64,000 nt of DNA from Marasmitruncus massiliensis (GTDB lineage Bacteria > Bacillota > Clostridia > Oscillospirales > Ruminococcaceae), in assembly GCF_900186535.1 (NCBI RefSeq), contig NZ_FYDE01000005.1:1402895-1466894 (forward strand). Direction: 5' to 3'. The notes below the pieces were generated by a model. The model had not been told where the DNA came from. It searched no databases and worked only from the letters and a program-made list of their open reading frames with translations. Positions 51,477 to 64,000 of this stretch are shown piece after piece. Both the position numbers and the translations under genes were made by a program. Position 1 is the stretch's first letter, and each line of letters opens with the position of its first letter.

Positions 51477-52928
51477 ATGTCGATTGATTTGATGCAGAGA
51501 AATTTGACCATGCTGACAGATTTTTATGAGCTGACGATGTCCAATGGATATTTTAAACACGGTTTTACGGAAAAACGGGCCGTATTTGATATGTTTTTCC
51601 GTAAAATTCCTGATAATGCCGGTTTTGCACTGTTTGCCGGACTGGAACAGTTGGTGCAGTACCTGAAAAATCTGAAATTTACAGACGAGGATATCCAGTA
51701 TTTGCGGGAAAAAGGGCAGTTCAGCGAAGAATTTTTAGATTACCTCACAAATTTCCAGTTTTGCTGCGACATCTGGTCGGTCAGAGAGGGAACGCCGATC
51801 TTCCCGTATGAGCCGGTTGTGGTTGTCTGCGGGCCGATTATTCAGGCGCAGCTGATTGAGACAATGGTCTTGCTGACCATAAACCACCAGTCGCTGATGG
51901 CAACAAAGGCGAACCGCATCTGCCGGGCGGCGGAAGGCAGGCTGGTATCCGAATTTGGCTCCCGCCGCGCGCAGAGTTATGACGCGGCGATTCTGGGCGC
52001 CCGCGCCACTTATATCGGCGGCTGCTACGCAACGGCCTGTACCATTGCGGATCGGGAGTTCAACATTCCTGCGGTCGGCACGATGGCGCACAGTTGGGTG
52101 CAGGTGTTTGACAGCGAATACGAAGCATTCAAAAATTATGCGGAAATCTACCCGGATAACTGCGTTTTTCTGGTGGACACCTACAATGTGGTGAAGTCCG
52201 GCGTCCCCAACACCATAAAAGTGGCAAACGAGGTGCTCAAACCGATGGGCTTCCGCCCCAAGGCAATCCGCATTGACAGCGGGGACATTGCCTATCTGTC
52301 CAAAAAGGCACGTAAAATGCTTGACGAGGCGGGGTACCCCGACGTCAAGATCATGGCGTCCAACTCTCTGGATGAATACATTATCCGCGATCTGATTTTG
52401 CAGGGCGCTCAGGTGGATTCCTTCGGGGTCGGGGAGAATATGATCACCAGCAAATCCGACCCGGTCTTCGGGGGGGTCTATAAACTGGCGGCGGTCGAAG
52501 AAAACGGGGCCTTTATGCCAAAAATCAAGATCAGTGAGAGCCTCGAAAAGATCACGACCCCCTGCTATAAAGACCTATACCGGTTCTTTAACCGCGAAAC
52601 GGGGCAGGCTATTGCCGATTATGTGACAGTGCGCGGGGAACAGGTGGACGACAGCAAGCCGATTACGATTTTTGACCCGGTTGCGACATGGAAAAAGAAA
52701 ACGCTGACAGATTACCGCGCCGAACGCCTGCTTGTCCAGATTTTTGACCGCGGCAGGTGCGTTTATGATCTTCCGGCGCTGGATGATATCCGCCGGTACT
52801 GCGCGGATCAGGTTGCGCATCTGTGGGATGAGGTCAAACGGTTTGAACATCCCCACCGTTATTATGTGGATTTGTCCCCGAAACTATGGAATGAACGTAA
52901 TGATCTGCTTGAAGAAATGAATGGCTGA
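51477..52928 (+). CDS. pncB: Nicotinate phosphoribosyltransferase
   Basis: Converts nicotinate, PRPP and ATP to nicotinate mononucleotide in NAD salvage. 483 residues: LTMLTDFYELTMSNGYF, ANRICRAAEGRLVSEFGSRRAQ, GTMAHSWVQVFDSEYEAF, LVDTYNVVKSGVPN, AIRIDSGDIAYLSKKARKMLDEAGYPDVKIMASNSLDE and GVGENMITSKSDPVFGGVYKL. The phosphorylated histidine is in GTMAHS. Start at 51477 follows GGGGTGATGG; the frame opens six codons earlier. Single gene with its own terminator. Confidence 0.95.
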   Translation: MSIDLMQRNLTMLTDFYELTMSNGYFKHGFTEKRAVFDMFFRKIPDNAGFALFAGLEQLVQYLKNLKFTDEDIQYLREKGQFSEEFLDYLTNFQFCCDIWSVREGTPIFPYEPVVVVCGPIIQAQLIETMVLLTINHQSLMATKANRICRAAEGRLVSEFGSRRAQSYDAAILGARATYIGGCYATACTIADREFNIPAVGTMAHSWVQVFDSEYEAFKNYAEIYPDNCVFLVDTYNVVKSGVPNTIKVANEVLKPMGFRPKAIRIDSGDIAYLSKKARKMLDEAGYPDVKIMASNSLDEYIIRDLILQGAQVDSFGVGENMITSKSDPVFGGVYKLAAVEENGAFMPKIKISESLEKITTPCYKDLYRFFNRETGQAIADYVTVRGEQVDDSKPITIFDPVATWKKKTLTDYRAERLLVQIFDRGRCVYDLPALDDIRRYCADQVAHLWDEVKRFEHPHRYYVDLSPKLWNERNDLLEEMNG

Positions 52929-52940
52929 AAACAGCCGATG

Positions 52941-52979
52941 CAGCCCCGCCCTTTTTGTTCGGAAGGGCGGGGCTGTTTA
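52941..52979 (+). terminator. Terminator of pncB
   Basis: A 13-bp GC-rich stem (52941-52953 with 52963-52975), followed by a short T run. Confidence 0.85.
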
Positions 52980-53121
52980 TGCAATTCTATTCTTTCTTTT
53001 TTAGGATTCTACGAATTTTGCGGGCGGTATCTGTCAATATATACAGAGATATCGCTTTTCAGGAAAATTCTAGTTCGTTTGTTACCAAAATGTTAATTCT
53101 TACAAAACATAAAAAAAAGTC

Positions 53122-53149
53122 TTGATTTTTATAAAAATTAGGTTAAAAT
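53122..53149 (+). promoter_or_regulatory. Promoter of groESL
   Basis: TTGATT (53122-53127), 16 bases, TAAAAT (53144-53149), directly upstream of the CIRCE element. Confidence 0.75.
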
Positions 53150-53153
53150 AAGT

Positions 53154-53515
<362 letters not shown>

Positions 53516-53553
53516 CAACTGCAAACTATCATCAAACATTAAAAGGAGAATGA

Positions 53554-55185
<1,632 letters not shown>

Positions 55186-55202
55186 TCCGGCTCGTTCCAT
55201 TC

Positions 55203-55240
55203 AAAAACAGGGCGCCCGTTTTGCGGGCGTCCTGTTTTTT
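55203..55240 (+). terminator. Terminator of groESL
   Basis: Stem AACAGGGCGCCCG / CGGGCGTCCTGTT (one mismatch) followed by TTTTTT; also able to serve the minus-strand gene ending at 55264. Confidence 0.9.
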
Positions 55241-55263
55241 GGGAAATCGCTGAATGGATTTTC

Positions 55264-55416
55264 TTAAATAGGGTTTGCTTTTTCTTTCGTGCGCTTTGCT
55301 TTGCCCTGAAGCTCCGGAACGGGCGGCACGTCATTTTTGGGGATGTGGAGCTTATGGTTGCTCTCCGTGCCGTGGGGTTCCTTCGGATCGGGTCTGCGCA
55401 TTCCTGCTTTTGCCAT
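55264..55416 (-). CDS. Very small basic protein, 50 residues
   Basis: 50 residues, too short for most ORF scans: begins MAKAGMRRPDPKEPHGTESN, rich in Pro, Lys and Glu, ends in KEKANPI. No membrane helix or known motif; probably disordered. AAAGGA lies 8 bases before the ATG. Its first 65 bases overlap the 3' end of the HD gene in another frame. Fourth gene of the small-protein operon. I believe similar short proteins exist in Clostridia but cannot name a family; function unknown. Confidence 0.65.
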   Translation of the reverse strand: MAKAGMRRPDPKEPHGTESNHKLHIPKNDVPPVPELQGKAKRTKEKANPI

Positions 55417-56038
55417 ATTCATTTCCTTTCATAGCTTTGCACTTCTTAATAAACAGTTCCATTTGGGCTTCTTCCCTTTGCCGGTCGGAGCCGCCTCTGC
55501 CCAGACGGTCGCATAAACCAAACAATGCAAGTTCATCAAGATCCACCGTTTGCAGCATACCTTTGATGTCACCGTAGGGCAGATTGTTTAACACGTAAAG
55601 AAGATGCATGTGGTAACGGATCAATGCGGAAACATTCTGAATAAATAGGCTGTCATCTGTAAAACATGCTAAAAAGTCTTTCGCAAGTTTTGCTCCGACG
55701 ATATCATGATCATAGGAAGTGATTCTTTCTTTGCGGATTTCTGTGGTGGATGGTTTACCGATGTCGTGAAGCATTGCCGCCCACAGAAAAACGCGGGGAT
55801 TTTTGCTTTTTTGCCGGTATTGAGAGGCCATGTCCACCACCAGCAGGGTATGGCTCCAGACGCTGCCTTCCGGGTGGTGCCTGGGCGACTGCGGCGTGGT
55901 TTTCAGCTGGTAGAGCATGCTGAACGGATACGACTGGAATTCCTGTCCTGATGAAATACGTTCGCAGTATTCGGAAGGACGCGCATCCTGCTGCAAGTGC
56001 TCATCCAGTTCGGAGAACAGCTGCTTAACGGAACTCAT
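55352..56038 (-). CDS. HD-domain protein (putative phosphohydrolase)
   Basis: 228 residues with an HD metal-dependent hydrolase domain: HPEGSVWSHTLLVVDMASQY, AAMLHDIGKPSTTEIR (HD motif), YDHDIVGAKLAKDFL and a later histidine in IRYHMHLLY. This is the plan of small HDIG-type and tRNA nucleotidyltransferase-associated HD domains; a nucleotide or RNA substrate is likely. The last ~20 residues come from the region overlapping the 50-residue gene and have no family pattern. Start at 56038 overlaps the upstream gene by 14 bases with only a weak ribosome site, suggesting coupling. Confidence 0.85.
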   Translation of the reverse strand: MSSVKQLFSELDEHLQQDARPSEYCERISSGQEFQSYPFSMLYQLKTTPQSPRHHPEGSVWSHTLLVVDMASQYRQKSKNPRVFLWAAMLHDIGKPSTTEIRKERITSYDHDIVGAKLAKDFLACFTDDSLFIQNVSALIRYHMHLLYVLNNLPYGDIKGMLQTVDLDELALFGLCDRLGRGGSDRQREEAQMELFIKKCKAMKGNEYGKSRNAQTRSEGTPRHGEQP

Positions 56039-56183
56039 GCTTTTCTTCGCCGGAAACGGGGTTCAGGCCGAATACCGCCCGTGCGCTTTCCGCAGAGGGG
56101 TCATGCTTAATATTTTTGGAATGAAATTTGCCGTCTTCCTTTTTATGATTTTTGGTGCTGCGTTTTTTGTTTTGTTCGCTCAT
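56025..56183 (-). CDS. Very small basic protein, CPC_1213-like
   Basis: 52 residues, Lys/His-rich N-terminus (SEQNKKRSTKNHKKEDGKFH) followed by SKNIKHDPSAESARAVFG. The KFHSKNIKHDPSAESARA core is what I recall for the CPC_1213 group of short Clostridial proteins; the assignment is tentative. GGAG is 10 bases before the ATG and its own start is 12 bases after the previous stop. Hydrophilic and basic, as expected for a spore-core or nucleic-acid-associated protein. Confidence 0.65.
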   Translation of the reverse strand: MSEQNKKRSTKNHKKEDGKFHSKNIKHDPSAESARAVFGLNPVSGEEKHEFR

Positions 56184-56195
56184 ATTTAACAGCTC

Positions 56196-56357
56196 CTAAC
56201 GCCTTGTATTGGGACCCAACGATTCTTTTTTTACGTTGTGCTCCTGATTGATGTCTTTGTTGTTTACCTGAGCGGAATTTTGCAGGTTCGCAAGCTTTTG
56301 CTGTTCGCCAATGGGATTATCGAAAGTTCTGTGATTTTTTACTTTTGCTTTGGCCAT
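56196..56357 (-). CDS. Very small hydrophilic protein, first gene of the small-protein operon
   Basis: 53 residues: starts AKAKVKNHRTFDNPIGEQQK, then LANLQNSAQVNNKDINQEHN, basic and Asn/Gln-rich, no membrane helix. GAGGTGAT is a strong ribosome site 4 bases before the ATG. A SigG-like promoter lies immediately upstream. Composition is like small acid-soluble spore proteins, but no family is recognised. Confidence 0.65.
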   Translation of the reverse strand: MAKAKVKNHRTFDNPIGEQQKLANLQNSAQVNNKDINQEHNVKKESLGPNTRR

Positions 56358-56373
56358 ATCATCACCTCAAACC

Positions 56374-56402
56374 TAGTATCAGCGATTTCGGATGCAATAT
56401 TC
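56374..56402 (-). promoter_or_regulatory. SigG-like promoter of the small-protein operon
   Basis: Minus strand: GAATA (56402-56398), 17 bases, GATACTA (56380-56374). The start would fall at the beginning of the ribosome site, giving a leader of only about 10 bases, which lowers confidence. Confidence 0.45.
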
Positions 56403-56440
56403 GGCCTATGCACGTTTCATAAAAGTTGTAAGCGGCAATT

Positions 56441-57253
56441 TTATGAACCGAGAAATGCAGCCAGTTCCCGGTTGAATTTTTCACGTTCATCCCAAAACAG
56501 ACCATGCCCGCTGTTTTCAAACGGCACCAGCTTGGCGTTTTTGATCCCCTGCTTTAAGGCGAGAGCCAGCTGGAATTTGCAGACCTGATCGTGAACGCCG
56601 TGCAGGATCAGGGTGGGGACTGAAATTCTGGACAAATCTGTAAAGAGTGTTTCATCCCGGAAAGTGACTGCGCATTGGACGGTGGCCCAGCTTGCGGCAG
56701 ATATCCCCAACAGGAAAAACCAGGTGTTAAAGGCCTCTGTCGTAGGCTGATGAAAAAAGATCTTTCGAAAGTCGTCCAGCATCTGCGGCCGGTTCTGATG
56801 GGTCTCGTCAATCAGTTTGCTGACCTCTGAAGCCGGTAAACCGTACGGGAAATTTGGCTGCTGGGTCAGGCTCGGAGCGGCCGCGCCAAACAGGGCAAGC
56901 TTGGAAACATGCTCCTGCATATGGCGCGCCATATACCGGATTGCGATGGCGCCGCCCATCGAGTGGCCGGTCAGCGTGATGTTGTCCAGCTTGAGCGCGT
57001 TGATGACACCGAAAACGTCATCCGCCAGCCTGTCGTAATGATAGCCGCTTAACGGTTTGTCGGATTGGCCGAATCCTCTCGTATCCATACCGATGCAGCG
57101 GTATCCCAGATTTGCCAGCGGCTCATACTGGTATTCAAACATCTTGTGGTTCGCGGGCCAGCCATGCAGAAATAAGATCACCTTGTCGCTTTTCGGGTTG
57201 ATATCTTCTATGTAGATATTGACGTCCTGTTCCACTTGAACCAGGTATTCCAT
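56441..57253 (-). CDS. Alpha/beta hydrolase
   Basis: 270-residue alpha/beta hydrolase of the haloperoxidase/esterase group. Seen: LFLHGWPANHKMFEYQ (oxyanion loop), GMDTRGFGQSDKP, nucleophile elbow GHSMGGAI (~residue 95), acid in LHGVHDQVCK (~215) and histidine in NSGHGLFWDE (~243). A cap domain (~120-190) covers the site. ATG 57253 follows AAGGAGG. Substrate unknown. It lies just upstream of the small-protein operon but with its own stop and an 80-base gap. Confidence 0.88.
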   Translation of the reverse strand: MEYLVQVEQDVNIYIEDINPKSDKVILFLHGWPANHKMFEYQYEPLANLGYRCIGMDTRGFGQSDKPLSGYHYDRLADDVFGVINALKLDNITLTGHSMGGAIAIRYMARHMQEHVSKLALFGAAAPSLTQQPNFPYGLPASEVSKLIDETHQNRPQMLDDFRKIFFHQPTTEAFNTWFFLLGISAASWATVQCAVTFRDETLFTDLSRISVPTLILHGVHDQVCKFQLALALKQGIKNAKLVPFENSGHGLFWDEREKFNRELAAFLGS

Positions 57254-57322
57254 AGAAAGCCTCCTTGTTCTTATAATTTTACATCCTATCTTACTCCTCA
57301 CCGCGCAGTAATATGCGCATAG

Positions 57323-57356
57323 AAAAACCGGCGCTGTTTTACAGCGCCGGTTTTTT
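57323..57356. terminator. Terminator of the dipeptidase gene
   Basis: A 15-bp perfect stem (57323-57337 with 57341-57355), 3-base loop, A and T runs. Confidence 0.93.
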
Positions 57357-57370
57357 TAATATCCATCATC

Positions 57371-58633
57371 TTAAAGCACGGCAATTGCATTCGCCATGAT
57401 CTGAAAGTTCTTCCGAATCGAATCCAGACTCCAGAACTCGTTGGGTTTATGGTAGGAAACTTCCTCATCCTCGAACAGCGCGCCAAATGCCACCGCATTG
57501 TCAAAAGCGCGCGCGTAGGTGCCCCCGCCGATGGCCGCGGGCGGGGTATCACGGCCGGTACACTCGCGGTAGACCTTTTGCAGGGTGGTGACAAGCGCGG
57601 ACCTTGGGTCCACAAAAAGCGGGGGCAGGTAGTGCAGGACAGACACTTCAAATCCGAGCGGACGTACCGCGGCTTCAATTGCATTCAGCACCGTATCTTT
57701 TTCGATGGTGACCGGAATTCGCAGGTCGCAGGAAAGGGAGGCTTCGGTTTCGCTGACACGCGCAATGGACGGATTGATGGTGAGCTCCCCGGACATCTGA
57801 TCGGAAAATGCGATAGAGAGCCCTTCGGGGTTTGCCATTTCGGCAAGCTCTAAAAACGGGTGTGTGACTCCTTGCCCGCGCAGCTTTTCGCACAGCTTCA
57901 AAACCGCGTTTACGCCTTTTTGGGGTTCCATGGCGTGCGCGGCTTTTCCTGTTTCCGTATATTCTACCCCGTTTACAACCGCTTTTGCCGCGGCAGGGAC
58001 GACATTGATGGTGTTTCCACCCTCCAGAAAAATCGGCATAACACCGCTTTCCAGTTTTTTCGCTATACGGATATGCAGAATCGCTTTTTCCGCATAGGTG
58101 ACGGGATATTCGGAATCGGGTGTAAACGCGCATTGGGGCAGTTCTTCCGTCTGCTTGTAGCGCTGCATGCACCGCCAGCCGCCGGCCTCTTCGTCCCCGC
58201 CGAGAATCAGGCGGATACGTTTGCCCAGCGGAACTTTGCTGTCTGCCAGGGCTTTCATCGCATAAAGCGCAACGAGACTGGGCCCTTTGTCATCGCTGGC
58301 CCCGCGCCCGTAAAGCCTGCCGTCTGATATGGTTCCGTCAAACGGTTCAAAGTTCCAGCCGCTGTCAGCGGCAACGGTGTCCAGATGCCCCACGACGGCG
58401 GCCATCCTGTCACCCTCGCCCATCTCGATCCAGCCGCAGTATCCGTCCACATTTTTCGTGCGGAACCCGAATTTCCTTCCCAGGGACAGCATATATTCGA
58501 TAGCGTCGTAAACACCCCGACCCAGAGGCGCCTGCGCAGTAACTTCCCCACACTCACCGTTCACGCTTTTGATTTTCAGGAGACGGCGCAAATCTTCCAG
58601 CATCTGCTCTTCCTGAAGTGTGTATTTGACCAT
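57371..58633 (-). CDS. M20 family dipeptidase, PepV/Sapep-like
   Basis: 420-residue metallo-dipeptidase. Metal site motifs: VVGHLDTV (~residue 80), GRGASDDKGPSLVAL (~112), ILGGDEEAGGW (~145) and a C-terminal histidine in DEEVSYHKPNEFW. Lid domain at ~180-310 with NTINVVPAAAKA. This is the Mn/Zn-dependent PepV/Sapep plan; it would cleave dipeptides in the cytoplasm. ATG start, single gene, own terminator. Confidence 0.9.
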   Translation of the reverse strand: MVKYTLQEEQMLEDLRRLLKIKSVNGECGEVTAQAPLGRGVYDAIEYMLSLGRKFGFRTKNVDGYCGWIEMGEGDRMAAVVGHLDTVAADSGWNFEPFDGTISDGRLYGRGASDDKGPSLVALYAMKALADSKVPLGKRIRLILGGDEEAGGWRCMQRYKQTEELPQCAFTPDSEYPVTYAEKAILHIRIAKKLESGVMPIFLEGGNTINVVPAAAKAVVNGVEYTETGKAAHAMEPQKGVNAVLKLCEKLRGQGVTHPFLELAEMANPEGLSIAFSDQMSGELTINPSIARVSETEASLSCDLRIPVTIEKDTVLNAIEAAVRPLGFEVSVLHYLPPLFVDPRSALVTTLQKVYRECTGRDTPPAAIGGGTYARAFDNAVAFGALFEDEEVSYHKPNEFWSLDSIRKNFQIMANAIAVL

Positions 58634-58908
58634 AAGACCATTCCTCCCGCTGTAAAATATTCTGTCGGCTCAAAGGCAAAACGATAGAACAAAAGAATTT
58701 TCTTTTCAGATTCCATAAATAACATTATACCAACCGGGATTATTTATACAACATCAAATCGATTGTGCAGACTGAATCATACTTTGCCTTGCCCGCTATT
58801 CAGGCGTTCTTGTTTTTTGCTGTTTGAAAAGACTTTCCTTATTATAAGAGGGCTTTCTGCACATTTTATGCGCCGTTTGAATAAAAATAGAGAAAAGGGG
58901 GCGGGCAG

Positions 58909-61709
<2,801 letters not shown>

Positions 61710-61718
61710 AAAATGTGC

Positions 61719-61758
61719 TTGACCCGCCGGGTATGGAAAACCTGGCGGGCAATTTTCT
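61719..61758 (+). terminator. Terminator of ligA
   Basis: Stem around CCCGCCGGGT / ACCTGGCGGG with a T-rich tail, just after the ligA stop. Confidence 0.8.
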
Positions 61759-61874
61759 GTTTTCGGAGTAAACGTGTCTGTTTGGTCAAAAATAGCAGCA
61801 TGGCATGCGGTACATTTTTGTTTATGAACGATTTGCGAATACTGTAAAAAAAGGTGCACGCGGGGATTATTTTG

Positions 61875-61883
61875 TGCTATACT
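61875..61883 (+). promoter_or_regulatory. Extended -10 promoter for yfmFH
   Basis: TGCTATACT, about 105 bases before the gene; no clear -35. Confidence 0.4.
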
Positions 61884-61987
61884 GTTTTTTGTAAAAAATA
61901 ATGGGCATGTTTGCTAAAGAAGATTATTTTTAGTTTCAGGGATACGGAATCGATCTTCCGAAGAAATCAATAGAAGGAGATTATTGA

Positions 61988-63268
61988 ATGAGTGATCAGT
62001 TCCAAAGGATTCAGCTTTGCGGCGGCGTGCATTTCAGCAGCGTCACCGATCCGAAATTTAAACATAACCGAATCACCGCCAATATGGTGTTGCCTCTGAA
62101 CCGTGATACGGTCACAAATCAGGCTGTGGTACCGTTTGTGCTGCGCAAAGGCAGCCGGGTCTGCCCGGATTTTACCCAGTTAAACCGCAGGCTCTGCGAA
62201 TTATACGGGGCAAATCTGTCCTGCGACGTCTCGAAATTTGGGGGATATCAGGTACTGGAGCTGTCTATCTATGGGATAGACGACCGGTTTGCGATGGACG
62301 GGCAAAGCATGATCGCGTCGTGCGCCCAGCTTCTGACAGAGGTTCTGCTTGACCCCAATATGAACGGCGGGCTGTTTTCGGAGCAGGATGTGGAGCTGGA
62401 AAAACAGCAGATTATCGACACCATCGAAAGCCTGATCAACGATAAGCGCGCTTATGCGATGAGCCGCTGCAAATCGATCATGTGTGAGGGGGAAACCCTC
62501 GCCATTGAGAAATACGGCTATATTGAGGATGCAAAACGGATAACGGCACAGTCTGCTTCCGAGGCTTATCAGAATATCATGAAAACCGCACAGGTGGAGC
62601 TGATTTTTGTCGGCTGCGGAAACCCGGAGATTGCCGCGGATATTTTTGCAAAGGCTTTCGGCGGCCTGCGGCGCAGCCCCGTTGCGGTGGAACGCACCGT
62701 AACAAAGCTCAGCGCCGATCACGTAAAGGAAACAACCGACGAGATGGATGTCGCGCAGTCCAAACTGGTCATGGGCTTCCGTACCGGAAACATTACCAGC
62801 CGCAGGGAGTTCGGCGCGACGCGCATGATGGTGGCCCTGTTTGGCGGAACGCCGAATTCCCGTTTGTTTACGTATGTGCGTGAAAAACTGAGCCTTTGCT
62901 ACTACTGCGCCGCGCGGTTCGACCGGCTGACCGGCCTGATGTTTGTGGACAGCGGCGTGGAGAAGCGCAACAAGCAGAAAGCTTACGACGAGATTTTAAA
63001 GCAGCTGGATGTCCTGCGAGAGGGCGGCTTCAGCGACCAGGAAATCGTGGCCTCGCGCCTGATCATGCAGAATTCGCTGAAATCGGTCGGGGATTCGCTG
63101 GGCGCCATCGAGGAGTGGTACCTGACGCAGATTATGGGAGGCGAATGTTACTCGCCGTCCGATGAGACGGAACTGCTTGAGGAGATCACCCGCGAAGATA
63201 TCATCGCCGCCGCGCGGCGGGTAACGCTCGATACCGTTTATTTTCTGACTGGAAAGGAGGCGGAGTAA
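61988..63268 (+). CDS. yfmF: M16 family peptidase-like protein YfmF
   Basis: 426 residues of the pitrilysin (M16) fold but without the HxxEH zinc motif, so a non-catalytic partner. Seen: LPLNRDTVTNQAVVPFVLRKGSRVCPDFTQLNRRLCELYGANL at the N-terminus, RAYAMSRCKSIMCEGE, and the C-half GGTPNSRLFTYVREKLSLCYYCAARFD with the usual R/Y pair. The family is encoded next to a catalytic partner and is linked in Bacillus to elongation factor P modification. GAAGGAG precedes the ATG. The catalytic gene follows after 2 bases. Confidence 0.9.
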   Translation: MSDQFQRIQLCGGVHFSSVTDPKFKHNRITANMVLPLNRDTVTNQAVVPFVLRKGSRVCPDFTQLNRRLCELYGANLSCDVSKFGGYQVLELSIYGIDDRFAMDGQSMIASCAQLLTEVLLDPNMNGGLFSEQDVELEKQQIIDTIESLINDKRAYAMSRCKSIMCEGETLAIEKYGYIEDAKRITAQSASEAYQNIMKTAQVELIFVGCGNPEIAADIFAKAFGGLRRSPVAVERTVTKLSADHVKETTDEMDVAQSKLVMGFRTGNITSRREFGATRMMVALFGGTPNSRLFTYVREKLSLCYYCAARFDRLTGLMFVDSGVEKRNKQKAYDEILKQLDVLREGGFSDQEIVASRLIMQNSLKSVGDSLGAIEEWYLTQIMGGECYSPSDETELLEEITREDIIAAARRVTLDTVYFLTGKEAE

Positions 63269-63270
63269 CG

Positions 63271-64000
63271 ATGAAAAAACAAGTGATCAAATCTGCCCGG
63301 CTCGGGGAAGAAATGGTAAAAATCAAGCACGATTCCGGCCTTACAATGCTGTTGTGCCCGATGAAAGGCTACTCCACCGCCTACGCCACCTTTACGGCGA
63401 ATGTGGGCTCTGTGGATACCGGCTTCCGTACGCAGGACGACAGCGATTTTATCGACGTGCCGGAAGGAATCGCCCATTTTCTGGAACACAAAATGTTTGA
63501 AAATCCGGACGGCGACGCCTTTGCGCTTTACGCAAAGACAGGCGCTTCCGCCAACGCGTTTACCTCTTTTGACAAAACCTCCTATCTGTTTGCCTGCACC
63601 GACAAGTTTGAGGAGTCTCTGTCCATTCTGCTTGATTTTGTGCGCCGCCCGTATTTCACAAAGGAGTCCGTCCAGAAAGAACAGGGGATCATCGGACAGG
63701 AAATCCGCATGTATGACGACAATGGCGATTGGAGGGTTCTGTTTAACCTTTTAGGCGCGCTGTATGAGAACCATCCGGTGAAAATCGATATTGCGGGAAC
63801 GGTCGAATCGATCGCGAAAATCGACCATGAACTGCTCTACCGCTGCTATCGGACTTTTTATAATCTGAACAATATGGTGCTTTGCGTATCGGGCAATTTC
63901 GATGTGGACACTGTGCTCCGGGTGGCGGATCAGGTGCTCAAGCCGGACGAAAAACCGGTTGTAATTGAACGCAAGGAATTCCCCGATTCGGGAACTGTTG
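63271..64000 (+). CDS. yfmH: M16 family zinc peptidase YfmH, 3' end beyond window
   Basis: First 243 residues of an M16 metallopeptidase. The zinc motif HFLEH is intact in DVPEGIAHFLEHKMFE (~residues 69-73), and the downstream glutamate lies in KEQGIIGQEIRMYDD (~residue 138). Domain features GAxxNAFTxxDKTxY (GASANAFTSFDKTSY) are typical. ATG 63271 follows AAAGGAGG. Catalytic half of the pair with YfmF; cut by the end of the window. Confidence 0.9.
   Translation, partial: MKKQVIKSARLGEEMVKIKHDSGLTMLLCPMKGYSTAYATFTANVGSVDTGFRTQDDSDFIDVPEGIAHFLEHKMFENPDGDAFALYAKTGASANAFTSFDKTSYLFACTDKFEESLSILLDFVRRPYFTKESVQKEQGIIGQEIRMYDDNGDWRVLFNLLGALYENHPVKIDIAGTVESIAKIDHELLYRCYRTFYNLNNMVLCVSGNFDVDTVLRVADQVLKPDEKPVVIERKEFPDSGTV

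Overview
The window looks like chromosomal DNA of a spore-forming, low-to-moderate GC Firmicute of the class Clostridia. I favour an Oscillospiraceae/Ruminococcaceae-type organism, but this is inferred from gene content and style rather than from a marker search. The evidence is strong AGGAGG ribosome sites, CIRCE-controlled groESL, a glmS ribozyme, and sporulation genes (tlp, yunB, a gerK-type germinant receptor operon). I see no rRNA, tRNA, CRISPR array, insertion sequence or phage gene.

Layout. 1-4.9 kb: end of a Gfo/Idh/MocA oxidoreductase, then a MarR-controlled heterodimeric ABC exporter. 5.0-7.9 kb: a split methionine synthase/MTHFR operon with a VOC protein. 8.0-14.5 kb: a CAP-domain lipoprotein with 39-bp repeats, ydbC-ansA, a DUF4867 gene, mnmA, an AI-2E family permease (apparently starting at ATT) and an esterase. 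14.5-18.7 kb: a gerK-like operon in which the A gene has a frameshift and the B gene an in-frame TAG. 18.8-23.5 kb: a compact minus-strand operon of NEW3 surface protein, ABC ATPase, ABC permease, ECF sigma and anti-sigma.

23.8-35.6 kb: a nine-gene surface polysaccharide cluster made of a priming glycosylphosphotransferase, an LCP ligase, glycosyltransferases, a Wzm/Wzt-type exporter and UDP-galactopyranose mutase. Its Wzt subunit is fused to an acyltransferase. 35.7-44.9 kb: a complete autoinducer-2 uptake and processing locus, lsrACDBF diverging from lsrR-lsrK. A cupin gene stands where enteric operons have lsrG. Both promoters are readable, and each has a related candidate operator just downstream.

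44.9-52.9 kb: glmS with its self-cleaving ribozyme leader, a lipoprotein, a DUF2500-like protein, tlp, a COG2509-type flavoprotein, a GT4 glycosyltransferase and pncB. 53.1-55.2 kb: groES-groEL. 55.2-56.4 kb: a packed operon of three very small basic proteins and an HD-domain protein. 56.4-64 kb: an alpha/beta hydrolase, a PepV-like dipeptidase, yunB, ligA and the YfmF/YfmH M16 pair (the last is cut by the window end).

The most interesting points are: (i) the Clostridial Lsr system with a cupin in place of LsrG; (ii) the Wzt-acyltransferase fusion; (iii) two genes whose only well-placed start codon is ATT; (iv) two independent lesions in one germination operon; (v) three matching forespore-type (SigG-like) promoters at gerK, tlp and the small-protein operon. 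All assignments come from reading the sequence; no database search was run.
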